A DNA stretch of 18,943 nt from Caryophanales bacterium UBA5364 (GTDB lineage Bacteria > Bacillota_I > Bacilli_A > RF39 > UBA660): the NCBI GenBank assembly GCA_002410935.1, contig DHPM01000008.1:25831-44773 (forward strand). Reading direction: 5' to 3'. Positions 13,399 to 18,943 of the stretch are shown one piece after another. The position numbers were made by a program, and so were the translations under genes. The notes under the pieces were generated by a model. The model was not told the DNA's origin. It ran no database searches and saw only the letters and a program-made list of their open reading frames with translations. Position 1 is the stretch's first letter. Each line of letters starts with the position of its first letter.

Positions 13399-14598
13399 AT
13401 GAATGAACCATTAGCAATTAAATTAAGACCAACTAAAACAAGTGAGATTATCGGACAAAGTCATTTAATTGGTAAAGATAAGATAATTACTAATTTGGTT
13501 AAGAATAATAAATTATTTTCTATGATCTTATATGGTAAACCAGGGATTGGGAAAACAAGTATTGCTTATGCAATTGTAAGTGAATTAAATTTAAAACATC
13601 GTATGTTAAATGCCGTTATTAATAACAAAAAGGATTTTGATATTGTTATTGAAGAAGCTAAGATGTTTAAAGGTTTAGTTGTTATTATGGATGAAATTCA
13701 TCGTATGAATAAAGATAAACAAGATTTATTATTACCTTATTTAGAAAGTGGTTTAATAACTCTAATTGGACTTACTTCATCTAATCCATATCATAAAATT
13801 AATCCAGCGATTAGAAGTAGATGTCAAATTTTTCAATTACATGAATTAAATGAAGATGATATTGCTAAAGGACTAAAAAGAGCTTGTAAGGTTTTAGAAG
13901 ATATCGTTATTGATAATAAAACAATTAAATATATTGCAGCTTCTGCATCAGGAGATTTACGATTTGCATATAATTTATTAGAGGTTGCTTATTATTCAAC
14001 GACTGATCATAAGATTGATTTAGAAGTTATTAAGAAAATTAATAGTAAACCTGTTTTCTTTCATGATAAAAATGAAGATGGACATTATGATGTTTTGAGT
14101 GGTTTTCAAAAATCAATTCGTGGTAGTGATGTTAATGCATCATTACATTATTTAGCAAGATTACTTGAAGCAGAAGATTTAGATAGTATTTATCGTAGAA
14201 TGAGTGTTATTGCTTATGAAGATATTGGACTAGCTAATCCAAGCATAGGACCTAAAGTTGATGCTTGTATCAATGCTTGTGAGAGATTAGGTTTACCTGA
14301 AGCTAGAATTCCTTTAGCAGCTACTATTATTGAGATGGCTCTATCTCCTAAATCTAATAGTGCTTATATGGCCTTAGATATGGCTTTAAATGACGTTAGA
14401 AAAGGAAATACAGGTAATGTACCTAGTCATATTAAAAACAGTTCTAATAGCTATTTATACCCTCATAATTATCCTAATGGACATGTTAAACAACAATACT
14501 TACCGGATAATATTAAAGATAGAAAATATTATAATCCTAAAACGACTAGTAGATATGAAGAAACCTTAAAATCAATATATGAAAAGCTTAATAAGTGA
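13399..14598 (+). CDS. rarA: Replication-associated recombination protein A (RarA/MgsA AAA+ ATPase)
   Basis: RarA is a clamp-loader-like ATPase acting at stalled replication forks. I choose ATG 13399 (399 residues) because GGTGAT (13389-13394) precedes it and MNEPLAIKLRPTKTSEIIGQ matches the normal RarA N-terminus; the in-frame TTG at 13387 adds four residues only. Walker A GKPGIGKTS (46-54), Walker B VVIMDEIH (94-101), sensor-1 TSSNP (126-130) and arginine-finger region NPAIRSRC (135-142) are clear. The C-terminal tetramerisation part has YEDIGLANP, PEARIPLA and the terminal PHNYPNGHVKQQYLP block typical of RarA. TGA is the stop codon. Next to mnmA in Bacillus, it is 6 kb away here. Confidence 0.95.
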   Translation: MNEPLAIKLRPTKTSEIIGQSHLIGKDKIITNLVKNNKLFSMILYGKPGIGKTSIAYAIVSELNLKHRMLNAVINNKKDFDIVIEEAKMFKGLVVIMDEIHRMNKDKQDLLLPYLESGLITLIGLTSSNPYHKINPAIRSRCQIFQLHELNEDDIAKGLKRACKVLEDIVIDNKTIKYIAASASGDLRFAYNLLEVAYYSTTDHKIDLEVIKKINSKPVFFHDKNEDGHYDVLSGFQKSIRGSDVNASLHYLARLLEAEDLDSIYRRMSVIAYEDIGLANPSIGPKVDACINACERLGLPEARIPLAATIIEMALSPKSNSAYMALDMALNDVRKGNTGNVPSHIKNSSNSYLYPHNYPNGHVKQQYLPDNIKDRKYYNPKTTSRYEETLKSIYEKLNK

Positions 14599-14600
14599 AT

Positions 14601-14629
14601 TTGACAAATATTATGTTTTGGTATATAAT
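14601..14629 (+). promoter_or_regulatory. Perfect consensus promoter of the 31-codon ORF
   Basis: TTGACA (14601-14606), 17-base spacer, TATAAT (14624-14629); transcription should begin near 14636. It starts 2 bases after the rarA stop. It is one of only two full-consensus promoters in the window. Confidence 0.88.
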
Positions 14630-14655
14630 CATCATTGTTTGAGGAGGAATTTATA

Positions 14656-14751
14656 GTGCTACAAGTATTAATAAATTCAATCGATAATATACCAATATTG
14701 ATTGCTATGATAAATGAAGTCTTAAGGACAATTAGAAACTATATATTTTAA
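14656..14751 (+). CDS. 31-residue amphipathic peptide in an autonomous expression cassette
   Basis: GTG 14656 follows GAGGAGG (14641-14647) by 8 bases and opens a 31-codon frame ending TAA 14749-14751. The peptide begins MLQVLINSIDNIPILIAMI and continues with a basic, polar end (NEVLRTIRNYIF). Ile/Leu/Val/Met fall at helix-compatible spacing, giving a partly amphipathic helix with a hydrophobic middle. It sits between a full-consensus promoter and a strong terminator, so the transcript would be only about 145 bases. The size and charge pattern resemble type I toxins (Fst-like) or phenol-soluble-modulin-like peptides, but I see no decisive family match. It could instead be a small RNA with an incidental ORF; the ribosome-binding site argues against that. 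Confidence 0.65.
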   Translation: MLQVLINSIDNIPILIAMINEVLRTIRNYIF

Positions 14752-14779
14752 AAAAAAGATTCTTTTTAGAATCTTTTTT
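14751..14779. terminator. Bidirectional terminator between the 31-codon ORF and holA
   Basis: AAAAAGATTC (14753-14762) pairs with GAATCTTTTT (14769-14778) around a 6-base loop, with A- and T-runs giving U-tracts in both directions. It begins at the stop codon of the small ORF and ends 2 bases before the holA stop. Confidence 0.92.
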
Positions 14780-14780
14780 C

Positions 14781-15722
14781 TTATATATTTATAATAAATA
14801 ACTCCATCGCTATTTCTTTATTAATACCACTACTCTTAATTTTAAAATCTAAGTCAGCTAAATCATTAATATATTTTAATATTTCCTTATTATCATAAAT
14901 AGTACCTTTTTCTAATACCTTTTGAATATAGTAAGGATGAGCTTCTAATATTTCTGAAATGTTTTTTTGCGTATAACCTCTTTGATATAACTCTTTAGAT
15001 TGATACATAACTCTAAATTGATTAGATAATCTAATTAAAATACTTAATGGGTCTTCATTATATTTAAGTAATTCATAATATGTTTCTAAAGCTCTTTCTT
15101 TATTTTTTAAAACGATATTATCAATTAATTTAAAAATGTCCATATCAATATTTTTATTAGTTAATAAGATAACATCATTGTCGGTTACTTCTTTTTCTTC
15201 TAATTTATATAATTTTATTTTATCGACTTCTTTATCTAACAAATTTAAGTCAGTACCTATCCTATCAATTAATAAATTAATGGTATTATTATTAACTTTA
15301 TAGTCTTCAAACATTTGAGTAACAAGATTATTAATATTTTTATTGGAATTAAAATCTTTTACTCCCCCTACTTTTTTCATCTTTTTAACAATTTTCTTCC
15401 TATCATCAATATTCTCTGCATTAACAGTGAATATTAAGATCGTATCAGGATTAGGATGATCTAAGTATTCATCTAAAGTATTGATATTATCATCTAAGAT
15501 GGTTTTTTTAGAACCAGTAAATAGATGACTATTATTACAAATAATAGCTTTTTTATCGCTAAATAAGGATATTGTTACAGCATCATCTATGACATCTTTT
15601 AATAAAGTAACTTCTAAGTCATAAGTATTAGTATTTATTTGATCAATATTATTGTCTAATAATACTTTTTTTATTTCTTTATCTATTAAAAAATTCTCTT
15701 TTCCATAAAATAAATATAGCAT
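14781..15722 (-). CDS. holA: DNA polymerase III delta subunit
   Basis: HolA (YqeN in Bacillus) is the clamp-loader subunit that opens the beta sliding clamp. The 313 residues are close to the usual 330-345. The family signature is visible in MLYLFYGKENFLIDKEIKKV (1-20), the ISLFSDKKAIICNNSHLF region (51-68), and the C-terminal domain with LKYNEDPLSILIRLSNQFRVMY and the end block LADLDFKIKSSGINKEIAMELFI, matching the L-x-x-x-D-x-x-x-K-x-G typical of delta. GAGGTGA precedes ATG 15722. It is a single-gene unit, with the -10 likely TATAAT just upstream on the minus strand. Confidence 0.92.
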   Translation of the reverse strand: MLYLFYGKENFLIDKEIKKVLLDNNIDQINTNTYDLEVTLLKDVIDDAVTISLFSDKKAIICNNSHLFTGSKKTILDDNINTLDEYLDHPNPDTILIFTVNAENIDDRKKIVKKMKKVGGVKDFNSNKNINNLVTQMFEDYKVNNNTINLLIDRIGTDLNLLDKEVDKIKLYKLEEKEVTDNDVILLTNKNIDMDIFKLIDNIVLKNKERALETYYELLKYNEDPLSILIRLSNQFRVMYQSKELYQRGYTQKNISEILEAHPYYIQKVLEKGTIYDNKEILKYINDLADLDFKIKSSGINKEIAMELFIINI

Positions 15723-15758
15723 ATTTCACCTCGTATATTACTATTTAATTATACCAAA

Positions 15759-15778
15759 AATATCATCAAAATGATATT
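15759..15778. repeat. 8-bp inverted repeat upstream of holA
   Basis: AATATCAT (15759-15766) and ATGATATT (15771-15778) with a 4-base centre, just upstream of the holA -10 on the minus strand. It may be an operator or simply AT-rich chance. The rest of the 279-base intergenic region 15723-16001 shows only the promoter at 15949-15977 and no gene or RNA that I can support. Confidence 0.4.
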
Positions 15779-15948
15779 ATAATCACCATTTGAATAACAA
15801 TAGTTTAATTAATAATATATAAATATGAAAATCATGTTACAAAAAGTAAGTAATATCAATTAAATTGGTAGTTTAAATGCCCTTTTTAACAAAAAAACTA
15901 GTATTTAGGAAAAATTGATAAAATAATTGCAAAAAAGCACGATTTTAT

Positions 15949-15977
15949 TTGATATTTGTTTAGTTTTATGATATATT
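15949..15977 (+). promoter_or_regulatory. Promoter of the unknown gene at 16002
   Basis: TTGATA (15949-15954), 17-base spacer, TATATT (15972-15977), 24 bases before the ATG. Confidence 0.6.
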
Positions 15978-16001
15978 AGTCTAATCGAAAGAGGTGAGAA
16001 T

Positions 16002-16619
16002 ATGATTGACATTAAGACAAAACGTGATGATTTAACTAATTCTAATATTTATACCTTTATAAATAAAGAGAAAAATCAGATATTAAAATGGTATCTTGGT
16101 AGTAATGGAGATTTATATTGGAACCTTGTAAATTTCAGAAAACAGGATAATCAAGTATTTGAAATTCCAATTGAAGACTTCCCACTTTACCAAATAATGT
16201 TGAACCTAACTGAAGAAATAAAAAGTGGTCAAATTTTCATTAATGATTCAGAATTTAATATTAGTCATAATAACGTTAATAATTATATGAATGCTAGATT
16301 TATTACTAGTGAAATATATCATCAAAAGTATGATGAATGTGTATGGTTTAGTGATGATAAAGCAATTCCTAATACGAATAGTGTTTGGATTAAAAAAGAA
16401 GATAATTCTTTCCGTATTACATTTAATAATGTGGAAGATACCCCTAGTACTCAGATTAGATTTAAAACTAGCGGAAGCTTCTATGGTCCAGGTTACCTAC
16501 CTTTCCTAAGGGCATATCGTCGTATTGATAAGATTAAAGATAATTATAATATGGCAGTATTCGATGAAAATGAAGTTGTAGTAAAACAAAAAGTATATGA
16601 AATTAAAAGAGAAGTTTAA
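16002..16619 (+). CDS. Soluble protein of unknown function, convergent with a kinase-like gene
   Basis: I do not recognise the 205-residue protein. There is no signal peptide or membrane segment. It begins MIDIKTKRDDLTNSNIYTF, has a Trp-rich N-terminal part (ILKWYLGSNGDLYWNLVNF) and a central aromatic, beta-rich part (DECVWFSDDKA, SVWIKKEDNSFRITFNN), then TSGSFYGPGYLPFLRAYRRI, a Gly/Pro turn that looks conserved. Many Trp/Tyr/Phe residues and the alternating pattern suggest a beta-sandwich fold; this is inference only. GAGGTGAG (15991-15998) supports ATG 16002. Its end overlaps the convergent kinase-like gene by 4 bases and lies inside a palindrome that serves as terminator for both. Confidence 0.8.
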   Translation: MIDIKTKRDDLTNSNIYTFINKEKNQILKWYLGSNGDLYWNLVNFRKQDNQVFEIPIEDFPLYQIMLNLTEEIKSGQIFINDSEFNISHNNVNNYMNARFITSEIYHQKYDECVWFSDDKAIPNTNSVWIKKEDNSFRITFNNVEDTPSTQIRFKTSGSFYGPGYLPFLRAYRRIDKIKDNYNMAVFDENEVVVKQKVYEIKREV

Positions 16620-16633
16620 ACTTCTCTTTTTTT
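16605..16633. terminator. 26-bp perfect palindrome shared as terminator and C-terminal coding sequence
   Basis: The palindrome spans 16605-16630 (arms AAAAGAGAAGTTT and its complement, centre at 16617/16618) and runs into T residues on both strands. It contains the stop codons of both convergent genes, which overlap by TTAA (16616-16619). Because the symmetry is in frame, both proteins end in the same residues, KREV. Confidence 0.92.
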
Positions 16634-17290
16634 GATCAGTACTTTATCTTTTTCTAAGTAATCAAAGAATTCATTGAATAATTCTGGTGATAAGTTATTA
16701 GCTGTAAAGTCATCGATGTATTTATAATTTACATCATATCCACTAAGTATTTCTTCATCGTTTAAGTAATATTCCTGATTAAATAAAGTTTCTAGGATCA
16801 TTGATTTTAGTTGACGATATATAGATAGTTTATTACCTTTATCATTTGATATATTAGCACTATCAGTATCAATTAACTCTACCTTATGGTTTGGGGTGAT
16901 TAATACATTTTGATTATCCAAATCATAAAAATAAATATTATTAGTTAATAATTCATCAATATTATTATTTAATTGTCTAAATTTATCAATCTTATATGTT
17001 TGGTCTTCAATATCGATTAAATCATCAAAATTAATGGCATTTTTGTGATAATAATGCATACAACCAATAATATCATATTGGTCATAAACCGGACCTAGTG
17101 GTAGTTTAGTGTTTTTGATTTTATGTTGCATGCTTGAAAGCATAATGATTTTGCCGGCCGATATTTTTTTATAACTATGATATAACTTTAGTAATTGATT
17201 ATTATTAAACTCATAGACAATAGCTTCTTCTCCACTGCCTACTCTCTTTAAATTACGAATTTCTTTTTTAGAAATATTATATATATGCAT
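16616..17290 (-). CDS. Second kinase-like protein (degenerate catalytic loop)
   Basis: The start is set at ATG 17290 (224 residues), 6 bases after GGGGGA; an upstream in-frame TTG (17326) would overlap the -10 box. Visible are a Gly loop GSGEEAIVYEF (18-28), candidate ATP-binding Lys35 (LLKLY), a hinge-like IIGCMHYY (74-81), catalytic-loop-like YDLDNQNVLI (122-131; Asp123 and Asn128 in D-x4-N spacing but without the Lys of D-x-K-P) and LIDTDSANI (139-147) as metal-site segment. It shares this layout with the gene at 11685-12428 and is probably a diverged member of the same kinase-like group. Whether it is active is open. The neighbour at 16002 is convergent, not co-transcribed. Confidence 0.72.
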   Translation of the reverse strand: MHIYNISKKEIRNLKRVGSGEEAIVYEFNNNQLLKLYHSYKKISAGKIIMLSSMQHKIKNTKLPLGPVYDQYDIIGCMHYYHKNAINFDDLIDIEDQTYKIDKFRQLNNNIDELLTNNIYFYDLDNQNVLITPNHKVELIDTDSANISNDKGNKLSIYRQLKSMILETLFNQEYYLNDEEILSGYDVNYKYIDDFTANNLSPELFNEFFDYLEKDKVLIKKREV

Positions 17291-17315
17291 CTTAATCCCC
17301 CATTTAGTATCATAT

Positions 17316-17343
17316 ATTATAATCAATTATTAGTAATTGTCAA
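17316..17343 (-). promoter_or_regulatory. Promoter of the second kinase-like gene
   Basis: Minus strand: TTGACA (17343-17338), 16-base spacer, TATAAT (17321-17316). Both boxes are perfect. Its -35 starts immediately after the pilin-gene terminator. Confidence 0.82.
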
Positions 17344-17344
17344 A

Positions 17345-17369
17345 TTAAAAAGGATATTTATATCCTTTT
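17345..17369 (-). terminator. Terminator of the pilin/FGE-like gene
   Basis: On the minus strand AAAAGGATA (17369-17361) pairs with TATCCTTTT (17356-17348) around a 4-base loop and runs into T residues. The stem starts inside the TAA stop. A compact hairpin right after the variable-looking gene end is also what diversity-generating retroelements carry 3' of their variable repeat. Confidence 0.85.
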
Positions 17370-18943
17370 ATAAACCGTCCCCTACTACTAATACTGGACG
17401 AAATCCAAAATAACTATATCTATCCCCATCATTTTGAGCAAAATGGAATAGTCCAGCGTCCCCGCCATGATCATTCCAGAACCCTCCTCGTAGATACCAA
17501 GCATTATCCTTTTCATGAGGCCATGCTAAGTCGCCATACCAAGATGTTTCTCCATCTTTAGAACTACTTGTTTCATAGACTGCATCCCCTTTTAGATTTT
17601 TACTGTTTTCGTAATTTGTTAAAGCAGAGTCAACTGTAACAGGATAGAGATCACTATATTTTTGATCAGCATCGATAATACTCTTTGCCCAAGTTGTAAA
17701 AACAGGATGATTATTATCTAAGTGTCCACTGACAAATTCCCATGAACCACCACTCATATCATAAATACCTGTAATGTTTCCAGTGGTACTTGCTTGTTGT
17801 CCATCAAGAGTTTCATAAGTGTTCTGGCAACCAGCAAAACTCGCTCCATATACTGCTGTACCAGCACACCCAGTCATATAAATATTAGAATTGTTTCTCC
17901 ATACTTCTTCCATTTTCCCATATTTTGATTGAGATAAATAAGCGGCAGCTCCCCATTCAATATTCTTAGCTAAATGAGTATCTATTCCTTCACCATTTGT
18001 TCCCCAACCATAGGCATCATCTGTTTCCATATTTCTTGAAACAGTAAACATGTTCCCAATAAAAATACATCTCCATGAATTAGCGTTAGGAATAATTTTA
18101 ACATGTTTGTCAATTGAATTGTCAGAATTATAACATCCCCACGAGGTTTTACTTTCGACATCTTCTCTTGCAGTAGCTTCAAATTTAGCATACCAAATAC
18201 CCGTTAATTCTTTATCACCAAAGGTGAATGCTGGATGATTTGTCCATGTTCCATTGGAATCATTAGCTTTACCAGTGTTTACAATGGTAGTTGTGCCACC
18301 AATTGTATCATCAGTTACAATACTAAATCTAATATCAATTGGAGCTTCATCTTGTTGATGCCAACCACTACTGATGTTATAAACATATCTAGGTATCCAA
18401 ACCCACATCGAGCCATCTTTAGTTCTAGCATTAGCCCATTTCTTGTTATCATAGTCATACCACTCAGGATCATTTTCTGTTGTTTCAACCCAAGTACCAT
18501 CTTCCCATTTAACTGGTGTTAGACCGGTAACTATTTTAGGCGAATTAACTTTTTTATTTTCATTATATTCTCCAACTGATACTAATAATGTGCATTCATC
18601 TTCGATATATTGATATTGATAACTTTTATAATTTTTATCAAACTCAATAACAACACATCCATTCATGTTTTGATTACCTCTTCGAGGATCCTTTACATCA
18701 TTTTGTTGAATTGTGCCTTCTTTAATTAATTTGTCAATGCTTAAGAAGACTGGTTTTGATTCTGATAATTCGTTAACATTTTGGACTGCCCATTTTTTAG
18801 CAGCTCCTTTAATCATTGCTACTTGATTATCATACATTCTTTCTTTTGATGATTGTACTAGGTTTGTTACTGCAGGTACTGCGATTAATCCGATAATTCC
18901 TATTAGAATAATAATTCCAAGTAATTCAATTAATGTAAAACCT
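17368..18943 (-). CDS. Prepilin with FGE-sulfatase-like (C-type-lectin-type) C-terminal domain, 5' end outside window
   Basis: The frame stays open to the window edge, so the start is missing; 524 residues are visible. The first are the prepilin cleavage/methylation motif GFTLIELL (processing after Gly, Glu at mature position 5) and a hydrophobic helix, so this is a type IV pilin or pseudopilin. Residues 36-125 form a small pilin domain with Cys96/Cys117. The rest resembles formylglycine-generating-enzyme/SUMF1-type domains: MWVWIPRYVYNI (179-190), GIYDMSGGSWEFV (392-404), WYLRGGFW (482-489) and the terminal GFRPVLVV (513-520). Such domains in surface proteins usually bind ligands and are not sulfatase-modifying. 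The last ~30 codons are G-rich and use many NNY codons, unlike the rest. Expected at the cell surface as a pilus-tip or minor-pilin adhesin. Confidence 0.88.
   Translation of the reverse strand, partial: GFTLIELLGIIILIGIIGLIAVPAVTNLVQSSKERMYDNQVAMIKGAAKKWAVQNVNELSESKPVFLSIDKLIKEGTIQQNDVKDPRRGNQNMNGCVVIEFDKNYKSYQYQYIEDECTLLVSVGEYNENKKVNSPKIVTGLTPVKWEDGTWVETTENDPEWYDYDNKKWANARTKDGSMWVWIPRYVYNISSGWHQQDEAPIDIRFSIVTDDTIGGTTTIVNTGKANDSNGTWTNHPAFTFGDKELTGIWYAKFEATAREDVESKTSWGCYNSDNSIDKHVKIIPNANSWRCIFIGNMFTVSRNMETDDAYGWGTNGEGIDTHLAKNIEWGAAAYLSQSKYGKMEEVWRNNSNIYMTGCAGTAVYGASFAGCQNTYETLDGQQASTTGNITGIYDMSGGSWEFVSGHLDNNHPVFTTWAKSIIDADQKYSDLYPVTVDSALTNYENSKNLKGDAVYETSSSKDGETSWYGDLAWPHEKDNAWYLRGGFWNDHGGDAGLFHFAQNDGDRYSYFGFRPVLVVGDGL
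17398..17490 (-). other. Candidate variable repeat of a diversity-generating retroelement target
   Basis: The codons for residues 485-515 (RGGFWNDHGGDAGLF... to GFR) have about 44% GC by hand count in strongly AT-rich surroundings. Residues at the positions usually diversified in FGE-like targets are F, N, D, H, G, D, H, D, Y, S, Y, F, and every one uses an NNY codon, as expected if they derive from template AAC/AAT codons by adenine mutagenesis. The frame of fixed residues (RGG-W...GG-AGLF...GFRP) fits known variable-protein ends. No template repeat or reverse transcriptase is in the window, so this remains a hypothesis. Confidence 0.35.

Noticed and set aside
14596..14634. TGA read as Trp (Mycoplasma code)
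   Set aside because: rarA ends at a TGA at its normal length, and all Trp codons elsewhere are TGG; read-through would add only a few residues into the next promoter.
15723..16001. Riboswitch, T-box or RNA gene in the longest intergenic region
   Set aside because: Only a short inverted repeat and ordinary promoter boxes are visible; no conserved T-box motif, no tRNA-like or long structured element.
17291..17326. TTG start for the second kinase-like protein
   Set aside because: It overlaps the perfect -10 box at 17316-17321, so it cannot be on the transcript; ATG 17290 has GGGGGA.
18235..18522. Plus-strand frame opposite the pilin/FGE-like gene
   Set aside because: Shadow of the well-supported minus-strand gene, with no RBS or recognisable motif.
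17368..18943. Complete diversity-generating retroelement in the window
   Set aside because: No reverse-transcriptase ORF and no second copy of the 17398-17490 sequence were found on either strand; only the target is proposed.

Overview
The window comes from a very AT-rich, low-GC Gram-positive bacterium, most likely an uncultured gut-type member of the Bacilli close to the Erysipelotrichia/Mollicutes side of the tree. Supporting this are strong Shine-Dalgarno sites, TTGACA/TATAAT promoters, U-run hairpin terminators that often begin inside stop codons, and Bacillus-type housekeeping genes. TGA appears to be a stop (it ends rarA) and all visible Trp codons are TGG, so the code is standard table 11 and not the Mycoplasma code. 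Two genes are sporulation hallmarks: spoIVB (SpoIVB serine peptidase) and spoIIM (engulfment protein), so the lineage is, or recently was, spore-forming.

Layout. 1-1586: end of xseA, xseB (exonuclease VII) and spoIVB. 1665-1925: small membrane protein. 1926-5416: two tandem TTGACA promoters drive a surface-protein pair, a membrane-anchored protein with a pilin-like domain and a Pro-rich stalk, then a large lipoprotein-like protein with four spaced repeats. 5451-5567 (minus): a 38-residue Lys-rich membrane peptide. 5656-7413: spoIIM and mnmA. 7469-8912: a Gln/Pro-repeat protein and an XRE-type helix-turn-helix protein, each with its own promoter and the same promoter architecture. 9095-9683: a 53-residue membrane peptide and an Asn-rich 101-residue protein. 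9752-13322 (minus): operon xerD - kinase-like gene - deoB - ZIP metal transporter. 13399-14598: rarA, divergent from xerD. 14601-14779: a self-contained cassette with consensus promoter, strong RBS, 31-codon ORF and terminator. 14781-15722 (minus): holA. 16002-16619: unknown protein, convergent with a second kinase-like gene (16616-17290, minus), the two sharing a 26-bp perfect palindrome. 17368-18943 (minus, start outside the window): a prepilin with a GFTLIELL motif and a formylglycine-generating-enzyme-like (C-type-lectin-type) C-terminal domain.

The housekeeping genes cover replication and repair (xseAB, rarA, holA, xerD), tRNA modification (mnmA), nucleoside catabolism (deoB) and metal uptake (ZIP). 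The accessory content is mostly surface-directed. The most interesting candidate is the terminal pilin/FGE-like gene: its last ~30 codons look like the variable repeat of a diversity-generating retroelement target, though no reverse transcriptase or template repeat lies in this window. The 31-codon cassette and the pair of degenerate kinase-like proteins are the next most interesting.
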